Shown here in pieces: positions 34,920-43,318 of a DNA stretch of 64,000 bases. The stretch is taken from positions 124,001 to 188,000 of the forward strand of contig JBPOJB010000001.1 in NCBI GenBank assembly GCA_052034005.1. Direction: 5' to 3'. The first letter of the stretch is position 1. Every line of letters begins with the position of its first letter. The notes under the pieces were generated by a model. It had not been told where the DNA came from and did no database searches. It worked only from the letters and a program-made list of their open reading frames with translations. Made by a program: the position numbers and the translations under genes. This stretch comes from JAAYDI01 sp052034005 (GTDB lineage: Bacteria; Planctomycetota; Planctomycetia; Pirellulales; Pirellulaceae).

Positions 34920-35534
34920 ATGACGACGAACGAAGGGACCACGTTGCGCAGCGCCGACCCGCTGGACTGGCAATATGCGATGCGGGGCGTGTGCAGTCAT
35001 CGCGGCGCGACGCTCGAGGCATTGTCGTCCGCGGCGCCCACGCTGGTCGTATTCCTGCGCCACGCGGGCTGCGTGTTCTGTCGTGAGGCGCTGGCGGATC
35101 TCCAGGCGCAGCGGGCGGCGATCGAAGCCTTGGGGGTGCGCCTGGCGCTGGTGCACATGAGTGAGCCGTTGAACGCGACGCTGCAACTGGAACGCTACGG
35201 GCTGGGGGACGTGCACCGCTTCAGCGATCCCGAGTGCCGGCTCTACCGGGCGTTCTCGTTGGAGCGCGGTGGCTTCCGGCAACTGTTCGGGGCGCGCGTC
35301 ATCTGGCGCGGACTGGTCGCCCTCGTGCGCGGCTGTAGCGTCGGCCGTCTCGAGGGCGATGGGTTCCGGCTCTCCGGCGTGTTCCTGCTCGAGAAGGGGC
35401 GGGTAGTGGCGGAACATCGTGCGGCGACCGCCGCGGACCGGCCGGACTACGTACAGATCGCCCGTCGCGGCTGTGCGGCGGCGGCCCAGCTCGCGCGCCC
35501 CGCGCCCGCCTCGGCCGCGCGGCAGCCGGTGTGA
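34920..35534 (+). CDS. Peroxiredoxin-like (SelL/AhpC-TSA-type) CxxC protein
   Basis: 204-residue thioredoxin-fold protein. The redox motif is RHAGCVFCREALADL with Cys51 and Cys54 at the end of the first beta strand. It is followed by the Prx-like segment LGVRLALVHMSEP, FSDPECRLYRAFSL and a C-terminal GVFLLEKGRVV. This is the layout of the peroxiredoxin-like-2/SelL group, in which some members have selenocysteine at the redox positions; here both are Cys. GGAGG lies four bases before the ATG. It follows the sigma-factor gene by 150 nt and ends 28 nt before the convergent cysK. Confidence 0.8.
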   Translation: MTTNEGTTLRSADPLDWQYAMRGVCSHRGATLEALSSAAPTLVVFLRHAGCVFCREALADLQAQRAAIEALGVRLALVHMSEPLNATLQLERYGLGDVHRFSDPECRLYRAFSLERGGFRQLFGARVIWRGLVALVRGCSVGRLEGDGFRLSGVFLLEKGRVVAEHRAATAADRPDYVQIARRGCAAAAQLARPAPASAARQPV

Positions 35535-35562
35535 GTCTTTTTCCAACCCGGTCGGCGGGCGG

Positions 35563-36504
35563 CTACCGCATCAGGTTGTTGAACAGCGGCGTGGACAGGT
35601 ATCGTTCGCCCAGGCTGCACATGAGCGTCACGATCCGCTTCCCGCGGAATTCCGGCCGCGCAGCCACCTGGGCGGCCGCCCACATGTTGGCGCCGCTGCT
35701 GATGCCGGCCACGATACCTTCACACTGGGCCAGCTTGCGACCCCACTCGAACGCCACTTCGTCGTCCACCGTGATGACGTCGTCCAGCAGCGAAGTGTCA
35801 AGGTTCTTGGGGATGAAGCCGGCGCCGATCCCCTGGATGCGGTGCTTGCCCGCCTTCCCGCCGCTGATGACCGGCGAGTTCCGGGGCTCGACGGCGATCA
35901 CCTTGAACGCCGGGTTGCGAGCCTTCAGGTAGCGGCCCGCACCGGTGATCGTCCCGCCGGTGCCTACCCCCGCGACAATCGCGTCAATGTCGTGACCGCT
36001 GTCCTCCCAGATCTCCGGCCCGGTGGTCGCCTCGTGGATGGCCGGGTTGGCGGGGTTCTCGAACTGCTGCGGCATCCAGGCATTGTCGTGCTGGGATACC
36101 AGTTCCTGGGCTCGCCGGATGGACCCCGGCATCCCCTCGGCCGCCGGCGTCAACTCCAACTGCGCACCCATCGACAACAACAACGCACGCCGCTCAATCG
36201 ACATCGACTCGGGCATTGTCAGCGTCAGGTGGTAGCCCCTGGCGGCACACACGAAGGCCAGCGCGATTCCGGTGTTGCCGCTGGTCGGCTCGATAATCCG
36301 GGTGTCCGGACCGATCCGGCCCTCCTTCTCGGCCTCCTGGATCATCGCCACGCCGATCCGGTCCTTCACGCTGTGCATCGGTTGAAAGAACTCGCATTTG
36401 GCCAGCACCGTCGCCTGACCTGCCGGGACCAGCCGGTTGATCCGGATCATGGGCGTTTCGCCGATGGCCGCCAGCGCGTCGGCATAGATCTTTCCGCGGG
36501 GCAT
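35563..36504 (-). CDS. cysK: Cysteine synthase A
   Basis: 313-residue pyridoxal-phosphate enzyme that makes cysteine from O-acetylserine and sulfide. The PLP lysine is Lys47 in MHSVKDRIG. Family motifs follow: EPTSGNTGIALAFVCAARGY, the asparagine loop, AGVGTGGTITGAGRYLK that binds the phosphate, and AGISSGAN near the C-terminus. Length and order are as expected for CysK. The ATG at 36504 has AAAGGTGTGAGGAG upstream. Monocistronic as far as can be seen. Confidence 0.95.
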   Translation of the reverse strand: MPRGKIYADALAAIGETPMIRINRLVPAGQATVLAKCEFFQPMHSVKDRIGVAMIQEAEKEGRIGPDTRIIEPTSGNTGIALAFVCAARGYHLTLTMPESMSIERRALLLSMGAQLELTPAAEGMPGSIRRAQELVSQHDNAWMPQQFENPANPAIHEATTGPEIWEDSGHDIDAIVAGVGTGGTITGAGRYLKARNPAFKVIAVEPRNSPVISGGKAGKHRIQGIGAGFIPKNLDTSLLDDVITVDDEVAFEWGRKLAQCEGIVAGISSGANMWAAAQVAARPEFRGKRIVTLMCSLGERYLSTPLFNNLMR

Positions 36505-36896
36505 CTCCTCACACCTTTCCTGCTAGACTGCAACCAGACCTTGTGCAGCATCGTAGCAGATGGTTGCCGGGTCCTTCAAAGCGGGTCGTGGAAGAAACGG
36601 GCGCCACCTGACTGACGGGGGGGTGTCCACGCTGTCCGAGATCAGCACCGTCCGGTCGCGCGGCGCGGAGCGTAAGCCGCGTGTCGACCTGGACTCGTCT
36701 CGTGAACCCGGACAACCCATGTCGGCAGCCCGCTCTTGCGGGTGTACTTCAGTGGGGGAATCTGGCACAATCATGGTGTTTGACCATGTTCTGGCCGTCG
36801 GGCCAGACTCGAGTTCCTGGACGCGCTCGGCGGGCGATCCGCGGCGCCGGCGAGCGTGCCCGGGTATGCGTGCTGTCAGGAGGCCAGCCAATCACT
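36505..36896. other. Divergent region with three hairpins
   Basis: 392 nt between cysK (minus) and the LRR lipoprotein (plus). No convincing gene. Three perfect short hairpins lie in a row: CCCGC/GCGGG at 36729-36742, CATGGT/ACCATG at 36772-36788 and TCTGGCC/GGCCAGA at 36790-36807. None is followed by a T-run. They could form a leader RNA or operators for the lipoprotein gene. Confidence 0.4.
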
Positions 36897-38114
36897 ATGA
36901 GTGTCCGCCGTTGTCCTGCGTTGTTGCTGTTGGGTTGTGTCGTCATGTCGGCCGGCTGTCGCGACCGGGGCTCCGCGAGTTCGGTCGCCCAAGGTGAATC
37001 ACATCCGGCCAGGGCAAGCACCGCGGAGGAATCGGCGCCGCCGGTCGAACTGGTGAAGCTGTCGGAGCGTCAAGTGCAAGCCGTCGACAGCATCGCGGCC
37101 GCTGGCGGCAGGGTCGAGCGAGACGTGGACGGCTATGTTGCGGGGATCGACCTGTCGAGCGATCGCGCGCAGGCGGACGCCGCGCTGGTGCGTGCCGTGC
37201 TGGAGTTCCCTCATTTGCGGCGGCTCCGACTGACGGTGGGCATGGTCCCGTCCGAGACGCTGGTGGAGCTGGCCTCGCTGCGGGATCTGGACGAGTTGGC
37301 CTTGCAGGATGCCGCGCTGGACGACGCGCTGCTGGCGCAGGTCCTGCGCGCGATGCCGCTGCTGCGGCGGTTCACGTTGCGCCGCGCGAACCAGGTGACG
37401 GATGCCGGGCTGGCCGCTCTGGCGGACTGCCCGGAGCTGGAAGTCGTGGCGTTGATCGAAATGCCCAGCATCACGGGTGCGTCGGTGGATGCGTTGCGGC
37501 AGGTGGCGCAGCTGCGATCGCTGGACATGCGGAACTGCGGGCGGTTGACGACGGCCGATTTCACCCGGCTGGCGACGCTTTCGGCGCTGTCGGAACTCAA
37601 GGTGGGCGGCCCGGCGGTGAATGACCAGGTGCTGGCCATCCTGGCCCGGCACCCGGCGTTGACCTCGCTGTCGATTGAGGACGCCCAGATCTCGCCGGCT
37701 GGTCTCCAGCAGCTGGCGGCGGTGTCGGAGCTGCCCCGTCGCCTGCAGTCGCTCTCCCTCACACGCTGCGCGGGCGTCACGGACGACTCGCTGCACATGC
37801 TGACCGCTTTCGGCGCGCTGGAGACGCTGGCGCTGCGGGGGATCATGCTCCGGGGCTCGTTCCTGCAGTACGTCCACGATGCGTCCGACCAGCCTCTGGC
37901 GCTCAAGACGCTGATCGTCAGCCAGGCGTTGCTCACCGATGACGCGCTCACGCCGCTGCCCGGTCTGTGCCCGTCGCTGGTCCGGCTGGATCTGAGCGGC
38001 AACAGCCAGGTGACTAACGCGGTGTTGGAGACCTTGAAACAGATCCGCTCGCTGCGCGACGTCAACCTGGAGGGGACCGCGGTCACGCAGCAGTGGTTCC
38101 CGCGACTCGAATGA
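36897..38114 (+). CDS. Leucine-rich-repeat lipoprotein
   Basis: 405-residue predicted lipoprotein. The signal ends in a lipobox (VMSAGC, Cys about 21). After a low-complexity linker the protein is a chain of LRR units of about 24-26 residues, such as LPLLRRFTLRRANQVTDAGLAALADCPEL and CPSLVRLDLSGNSQVTNAVLETLKQI in the RI/GALA-like style common in planctomycetes. The function is probably protein binding at the cell surface. The ATG has AGGAGG about 12 bases upstream and follows a hairpin-rich leader. Both an earlier frame extension and the antisense frame are discarded as non-protein-like. Confidence 0.85.
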   Translation: MSVRRCPALLLLGCVVMSAGCRDRGSASSVAQGESHPARASTAEESAPPVELVKLSERQVQAVDSIAAAGGRVERDVDGYVAGIDLSSDRAQADAALVRAVLEFPHLRRLRLTVGMVPSETLVELASLRDLDELALQDAALDDALLAQVLRAMPLLRRFTLRRANQVTDAGLAALADCPELEVVALIEMPSITGASVDALRQVAQLRSLDMRNCGRLTTADFTRLATLSALSELKVGGPAVNDQVLAILARHPALTSLSIEDAQISPAGLQQLAAVSELPRRLQSLSLTRCAGVTDDSLHMLTAFGALETLALRGIMLRGSFLQYVHDASDQPLALKTLIVSQALLTDDALTPLPGLCPSLVRLDLSGNSQVTNAVLETLKQIRSLRDVNLEGTAVTQQWFPRLE

Positions 38115-38252
38115 ACTCAGCCAGGCGCCGCGGTCGATGGGCATCCTGTCGCACCGCGGGCATAGACGGGCCATGCTCGTCACTTGGAGACAATCGATCG
38201 TGTGCTATGGCCTACAGGCTTCCCTGCCAACCCAGTGAAAGGAGCGTGCCGC

Positions 38253-39557
38253 ATGGCATCCCAGCGCAAAGTCAGTCGTCGTGAAGTGTTGAAGGGCGCG
38301 GCCACCAGCGCGCTGGCGGTTCCGCTGTTCGTGTCCGGGCGGGCTTTGGGGCTGGAGGACAAAGCGGCGGCGAGCGATCGGATTACGGTCGGACATATCG
38401 GCGTCGCCAACCGCGGCTCGGACATCTTCCGCTGCGCGCAGCCCTTGCCGGACTTCCAGAGCGTGGCCGCGGCCGACTGTTACGAGAACAATCGGAACGG
38501 GATCGCGGCCGCCTGCCAGGGGCAAGCCTATCAGGACTTCCGCGAGCTGCTGGCGCGCGACGACATCGATGCCGTGATCGTGGCCACCCCCGATCACTGG
38601 CATGTGCCGATCGGGCTGATGGCCGCCCGCGCGGGCAAGCACATCTACATCGAAAAGCCGCTGGGCGTGGCCATCGAACAGGACCTGGCGTTGCAGAGGG
38701 TGGTCGCGGAGAAGGGAGTGGTGTTCCAGTACGGCACGCAGCAGCGCAGCATGCCCCACTGCTGGGTCGGTTGCGAACTCGTGCGGCGCGGGGCGATCGG
38801 CAAGATCCGGGCGATCGAAGTCGACGCGCCCGACGGCGCCGCCGGCGGCTCCACGGACGAAGCGCCGATCCCCGCCGGCTTCGACTTCGACATGTGGTGC
38901 GGACCGTCGCCGCGGCGCACCTACACGAACGACCTCTGCAAGCCGCCGGGCACGTACTTCGTCTACAGCCAGTCGATCGGCTACCTGGGCGGCTGGGGTG
39001 CACACCCGCTGGACATCATGGTCTGGGGCTGCGACGCGGACCTGGCCGGACTGATGACCGTGGAAGGGCACGGCGTGATCCCGACCGAAGGGCTCTACGA
39101 CACCGTCTACAACTGGGACATGTCCATCATGATGGGCGATGTCAAACTGACCTTCCGGCCGGGGACCGACCGCACCCGATTCATCGGCGACAAGGGCTGG
39201 ATCCAAGTCTCCCGCGGCGCCGGCCTCAACGACGCCAGCGATCCGGCCTACCATCCGGTGAAGCCGGCCGAGCCGGTCGAGCCGATCGAAGGCAGCCTGC
39301 AGGTCAGCATCCAGCACGCGCCGAACGAAACCACCAACCATGTGGCCAACTTCATTCAGGCGATCAAGTCGGGCACGCTGCCGGTCTCGAACATCCGGGA
39401 CGCCGTGCGCAGCGACATCATCAGCCTGCTGTGCGATATCGCGGTGCGTACGGGCGAGAAGATCACTTGGGATCCCCAGCGGCAGGAGCTGGTCCACCCC
39501 AGCGCCGAAGCCCAGGCGATGCTCACCCGCAAGATGCGCGCACCCTGGACGCTGTGA
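38253..39557 (+). CDS. Tat-exported Gfo/Idh/MocA-family oxidoreductase
   Basis: 434-residue NAD(P)-dependent dehydrogenase-like protein. A twin-arginine signal (SRREVLKGAATSALAVPLFVSG) precedes a Rossmann fold starting at ITVGHIGVANRGSD. The family motif HIYIEKPLGVAIEQ carries the catalytic Lys, and NHVANFIQAIKSG is the usual C-terminal element. Such Tat-borne members are extremely frequent in planctomycetes and probably act on sugars in the periplasm; the substrate is unknown. The ATG at 38253 has AAGGAG upstream. Confidence 0.92.
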   Translation: MASQRKVSRREVLKGAATSALAVPLFVSGRALGLEDKAAASDRITVGHIGVANRGSDIFRCAQPLPDFQSVAAADCYENNRNGIAAACQGQAYQDFRELLARDDIDAVIVATPDHWHVPIGLMAARAGKHIYIEKPLGVAIEQDLALQRVVAEKGVVFQYGTQQRSMPHCWVGCELVRRGAIGKIRAIEVDAPDGAAGGSTDEAPIPAGFDFDMWCGPSPRRTYTNDLCKPPGTYFVYSQSIGYLGGWGAHPLDIMVWGCDADLAGLMTVEGHGVIPTEGLYDTVYNWDMSIMMGDVKLTFRPGTDRTRFIGDKGWIQVSRGAGLNDASDPAYHPVKPAEPVEPIEGSLQVSIQHAPNETTNHVANFIQAIKSGTLPVSNIRDAVRSDIISLLCDIAVRTGEKITWDPQRQELVHPSAEAQAMLTRKMRAPWTL

Positions 39558-39594
39558 CGCGGCCATACCTCGCCGCCCACCTGGCGTGAACCTC

Positions 39595-40770
39595 CTACTT
39601 CAACACGTCCAACAGCCTCCGGTCCGGCGTCTGGCAATCCGCCGGACCGAACGGCTTGCGGTCCGGCGTCATCACCGTCATGGTTTCGTTGTACGACCAA
39701 TACGCCCAGCCGATCCCGTACCGATCAAACGCCGCACGCACATCGCCCAAGTACCGGTAGCGATCTTCCGGGTTGACCGTCTGCTGATAGCAACCGAACT
39801 CCGCACACCAGATCCTCAACCCTCCGCCGTGCGATCTGTTCCATGCATCGAGCAACGCGATGCGCGCGGCCAGGGTCTGGGCATTCCAGCGGGCGGCGCC
39901 GTAATCCGTCAGATGCTGAGCGACCGTGGCCCGCCATTCCGGCGGCTCCGCAGGGATCCGCTCGAGCAGGCTCGACCTGCGCGACTCGATCAACTCCGGA
40001 CTGGACGGATACGGCACCGGCCCGAGGTGCGCCCACCACGCCGGCGTCAGAAAGGGCGCACCCTGCAACGTGAAGAAGAACGGATCGTAGAACGTGAAAC
40101 TGTACATGACATTCGCATCATCGACCGGCTCAGTCGCCAGCAGGCCCTCGATCTTGCCCACCTGGTCTCCGGCAAGGATCAGCGTGTGGCCCGGCATGGC
40201 ACGCCGCGCGACTTGCCACATCTGCGGCTGCAGCTCGTTCCAAGGGATCGCGTCGGTGACCGGTTCGGTCATCAACTGCAGGGCCAGTTGCCGGGGCGTC
40301 CAGCGCGCGGCCAAGAACTCGCCGACGTCCTGCAGGAATACCAGAAACCCCGCAAATCGATCCCGATCGCCGAGTGTCTTCCGCTTGAACTCCCATTCGG
40401 GATGGAGGCAGACTACGACCGGCAAACCGTTGTCAACAACTTGAGCGACGATCTCGTGCAGGTAGCCTCGTTTCTCGACGTCCAGCCGGGAGCCGGCCAT
40501 CAACGGCTCGGGATTCACGATCAACTTCACGAACTCGAAGCCCATCGACTTGATCAGCCGGATGTCCTCAGGCGTGAACCGCATGATCGGTTCGGGCGGA
40601 ATCGTACGAAACTGGCGGTCGATGCAGATCCCCCGCTTCAGCTCAAGCGCCAATTGCGCGCGAGGCGCGGAGACCCCGGGACCGTGCACCGGATCGTCTG
40701 CGACCGCGCGCACAGACCCCTGGACCCAACACAACGTCAACACGGCCGCTATACGGGCGTACTCGTTCAT
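39595..40770 (-). CDS. GH5-type (cellulase fold) secreted hydrolase
   Basis: 391-residue protein with signal peptide (IAAVLTLCWVQGSVRA) and a TIM-barrel resembling glycoside hydrolase family 5. The two catalytic carboxylates are in place: acid/base Glu169 in LQLMTEPVTD and nucleophile Glu324 in IWCAEFGCY. The usual Asn before the acid/base Glu (NEP) is replaced by Thr (TEP). Other GH5 features are EDIRLIKSMGFEFVKLIVNPE and IGWAYWSYNE at the end. Probably attacks a beta-linked polysaccharide. The ATG at 40770 is preferred because the signal peptide begins there; there is no clear ribosome binding site. Confidence 0.8.
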   Translation of the reverse strand: MNEYARIAAVLTLCWVQGSVRAVADDPVHGPGVSAPRAQLALELKRGICIDRQFRTIPPEPIMRFTPEDIRLIKSMGFEFVKLIVNPEPLMAGSRLDVEKRGYLHEIVAQVVDNGLPVVVCLHPEWEFKRKTLGDRDRFAGFLVFLQDVGEFLAARWTPRQLALQLMTEPVTDAIPWNELQPQMWQVARRAMPGHTLILAGDQVGKIEGLLATEPVDDANVMYSFTFYDPFFFTLQGAPFLTPAWWAHLGPVPYPSSPELIESRRSSLLERIPAEPPEWRATVAQHLTDYGAARWNAQTLAARIALLDAWNRSHGGGLRIWCAEFGCYQQTVNPEDRYRYLGDVRAAFDRYGIGWAYWSYNETMTVMTPDRKPFGPADCQTPDRRLLDVLK

Positions 40771-40846
40771 AGGGACTAATGTCGTGCACGGCCGACCCAT
40801 CCACAACCGGGCATGGCAGGATGCGGAGGTGCCTCATGCGATTGAT

Positions 40847-40867
40847 GCTAGCGGTTGGGTGCTAGCA
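40847..40867. promoter_or_regulatory. Repeated TGCTAGC element
   Basis: TGCTAGC occurs twice separated by seven bases, the second followed by A. The core GCTAGC is itself palindromic, so each copy could bind a dimer. It lies between the divergent GH5 gene and the promoter of the CsrA-fusion gene, where an operator would be expected. Confidence 0.35.
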
Positions 40868-40901
40868 CGCTGGCAGGCGGCAAACCGATCCCGCGGTGGT
40901 G

Positions 40902-40931
40902 TTGGAGCAAACCGTGTTGATCGGTTAGGAT
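40902..40931 (+). promoter_or_regulatory. Putative promoter of CsrA fusion gene
   Basis: TTGGAG (40902-40907), an 18-nt spacer, then TAGGAT (40926-40931). It would start transcription about 28 bases before the ATG. The ribosome binding site AGGGAGG follows and contains GGA motifs of the kind CsrA proteins bind, so self-regulation is possible. Confidence 0.4.
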
Positions 40932-40964
40932 GTGGGCTCACAATTCAGGCCAAGGGAGGCGACC

Positions 40965-41729
40965 ATGCTGGTTCTATCACGTCGGGAGAACGACAAGATC
41001 GTGTTTCCCAATCTCGGGATCACGGTGGAGGTTTTGCGTATCGCGGGCCGATCGGTCCGGCTGGGTGTGGAGGCTCCTCCGCAGGTCCGTGTTCTGCGCC
41101 ACGAATTGGCGGACCGGATGGCGGGTGACGTCGAGTCGGCGAGCCAGTTGGCCGACAGTCGGGCGGAGCCGCAGATATCGAATCACGATCTGCGCAACCG
41201 GTTGAACACCGCATCCTTGGGGCTCTCGCTGGTTCAACGATATCTGGAACTGGGGCGCACTGCCGCGGCAGACCAGGCGCTCGAGAAGGTGCTGGCCGAA
41301 TTCCAGTTGTTGGAGAACGCGCTGACGGCGCGTTCGAGCAACGCGCCTCGCGTCCTCAAGGCGCTGCTGGTGGAAGACGACGCGAACGAAAGCCAGTTGC
41401 TGGCCGGTTACCTTCGTTTGAGCGGTTTCCGGGTCGATTCGGCGGCCGACGGGCAGGATGCTTTGGAGTACCTGGCGGAGAATGCGCAGCCGGACGTCGT
41501 GCTGTTGGACATGCAGATGCCGCGTTGTGACGGGCCGACGACGATCCAGGCGATCCGGGGGAATCCGGCCTATGCCGGGCTGCGGGTGTTCGGCGTCAGC
41601 GGCAACGTGCCGACGGACGTGGGGGTGACGATCGGGCCCGACGGCGTCGACCGCTGGTTCCGCAAGCCGCTCAATCCGCAATCGCTCGTCCAGGAACTCC
41701 ATCGCGATTTGCAGTTGGCGGCTCTATAG
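40965..41729 (+). CDS. CsrA - H-box helix - receiver domain fusion
   Basis: 254-residue three-part regulator. Residues 1-45 are a CsrA RNA-binding domain (MLVLSRRENDKIVF, ITVEVLRIAGRSVRLGVEAP). A helical region follows that starts like a histidine-kinase H-box (HDLRNRLNTASLG, His74) and runs as an amphipathic coiled coil to about 115, with no ATPase domain. The rest is a complete receiver: LLVEDDANES, phospho-acceptor Asp182 in LLDMQMPRCDG, and RKPLNP with the conserved Lys. Phosphorylation could therefore switch an RNA-binding protein. The histidine kinase gene convergent just downstream is a candidate partner. The ATG at 40965 has AGGGAGG; an earlier ATG is non-homologous. Confidence 0.9.
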   Translation: MLVLSRRENDKIVFPNLGITVEVLRIAGRSVRLGVEAPPQVRVLRHELADRMAGDVESASQLADSRAEPQISNHDLRNRLNTASLGLSLVQRYLELGRTAAADQALEKVLAEFQLLENALTARSSNAPRVLKALLVEDDANESQLLAGYLRLSGFRVDSAADGQDALEYLAENAQPDVVLLDMQMPRCDGPTTIQAIRGNPAYAGLRVFGVSGNVPTDVGVTIGPDGVDRWFRKPLNPQSLVQELHRDLQLAAL

Positions 41730-41767
41730 CGGCGTGTGGCCTGGGCGCGTCGGCAAGCCACGGCGTC

Positions 41768-43306
41768 CTAGCGACCTGTTGTGCGCTGGGTCAACAGCCT
41801 GGTCAGTTTCTGTTGATCCAGTGGCTTGACCAGATGCTCGTCGAAGCCGGCCGCCTTAACCGCCTCACGATCCGCGGTGCGGCCGTAGCCGGTGAGTGCC
41901 ACGAGCCGGGTGCGCGCATGGCGGGGGTCTTGGCGAACCTTCCGCGCGACCTCATATCCATCCATGCCCGGCAGACCGATGTCGACCAGGGCGATATCGA
42001 ACTGTTTCTGCTGCAGGATCTCCAGGCCTCGGCGGCCATCTTCGGCCGTTTCGATCTGGTAGCCGTAGAGTTCCAGCAATGCCTTGAGCATCTCGCGGCT
42101 GTCCGTGTTGTCCTCGACCACGAGGATCCGGCCGTTCAGGCAGACCTCCGGCTGGCCGTCGCGCTGTGTGTCGAGCGTCGCCGGGGGCAGATAGGCGGGC
42201 AGCCGCACCACGAACTCGCTGCCTGTGCCTGGCCCATCGCTGTAGGCGACGACGGATCCTCCGTGCAGTTCCACCAGGTTCTGCACGAGGGTCAAGCCCA
42301 CGCCCATGCCCCCCTCCGAGCGGTCGAGCGTCCCGCCAGCCTGCACGAACAGCTCGAAGATGTTGCGCAGCATCTCCGTGGGGATCCCCGCGCCGTTATC
42401 GCGCACCCGAATGACGACTTCCGCGCCGTCGTGGCGTGCGGACAACCAGATCTTACCTCCGGCCGGCGTGTACTTGCTGCTGTTGTTCAGCAGATTCACC
42501 TGGATCTGCTGGAGGCGTGTCGGGTCGCCGTTGACGATCAGGGGCGCCGATTCCACATCGACCAGGAGTTCCTGATCGCGACCTGCCATCTGCGGCCGAA
42601 CCACGTCCACGGCGGCTTCCACCGCGCTTCGCAGATCACACGGCTCGAATCGCATGTCGATCTTGCCCTGCATCACGCGGGAGACGTCCAGCAAATCATC
42701 CAGCAGGCGGGCCATGAGTTGTGCCTGGCGCTCGATCACGCTGCACGGCTGCTTGCAGCTTCCACGCGCCTTGCAGCTCTTCGCGAGCACATAGGAGGCG
42801 TTCAACATCGCGCTGAGCGGATTGCGCAGCTCATGCGACAGGATCGCGAGGAACTGATCGCGCCGCCGGACCGCCTCGCAGCACTGGAGTTCCGCATGCT
42901 TGCGATCCGTGATGTCCCTGGCGATGCTGGCGATCGCGACCGGTTGCCCCTCCTCATCGGTCAGCAGGGACAAGGTCAGCAGGACGGGCTGGAGGTCGCC
43001 GGCCTTCGTGCACCGGAGGGTCTCCACGTTGCGCACCGACTCGGCGTTGCGGCAGCGATTGCGGAGTTCCTCGGCGCGATGGCGCTCGCCTTCGGAAAAC
43101 AACAGTTCGATGCTCTTGCCGACCAGCTCGTCGCGCGACCAGCCGTACACGCGCACGGCCTCGTCATTCACGTACATCACGCGCCCGGAAAAATCCTCGA
43201 TGATGATGGGATCCGCCCCATCCATGAACACCTTCGACATCAAGTTCAGCTCGCGCTGGGCCTCTTTCAGCCGTTGGACGACCTGGATCGATTCGGCCGG
43301 TCCCAT
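41768..43306 (-). CDS. Cytoplasmic PAS-HisKA-HATPase-REC hybrid histidine kinase
   Basis: 512-residue soluble hybrid kinase with no membrane helix. PAS domain (about 20-140, VMYVNDEAVRVYGWSRDELVG), HisKA with His in ILSHELRNPLSAML, HATPase_c with NLLNNSSKYTP, DNGAGIP and GMGVGLTLVQ, and a C-terminal receiver with ALVDIGLPGMDG and Lys in HLVKPLD. A CKARGSCKQPC stretch inside the DHp region adds clustered cysteines. The ATG at 43306 is preferred, since AAAGGGGG overlapping the upstream gene's stop precedes it at the right distance. It lies only 12 nt after the sugar-binding protein gene, so the two are co-expressed. Confidence 0.92.
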   Translation of the reverse strand: MGPAESIQVVQRLKEAQRELNLMSKVFMDGADPIIIEDFSGRVMYVNDEAVRVYGWSRDELVGKSIELLFSEGERHRAEELRNRCRNAESVRNVETLRCTKAGDLQPVLLTLSLLTDEEGQPVAIASIARDITDRKHAELQCCEAVRRRDQFLAILSHELRNPLSAMLNASYVLAKSCKARGSCKQPCSVIERQAQLMARLLDDLLDVSRVMQGKIDMRFEPCDLRSAVEAAVDVVRPQMAGRDQELLVDVESAPLIVNGDPTRLQQIQVNLLNNSSKYTPAGGKIWLSARHDGAEVVIRVRDNGAGIPTEMLRNIFELFVQAGGTLDRSEGGMGVGLTLVQNLVELHGGSVVAYSDGPGTGSEFVVRLPAYLPPATLDTQRDGQPEVCLNGRILVVEDNTDSREMLKALLELYGYQIETAEDGRRGLEILQQKQFDIALVDIGLPGMDGYEVARKVRQDPRHARTRLVALTGYGRTADREAVKAAGFDEHLVKPLDQQKLTRLLTQRTTGR

Positions 43307-43318
43307 CGCCACCCCCTT

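Noticed and set aside
36560..36997. Plus-strand frame in the cysK/LRR intergenic region
   Set aside because: No ribosome binding site or protein-like composition; overlaps the start of the lipoprotein gene in another frame.
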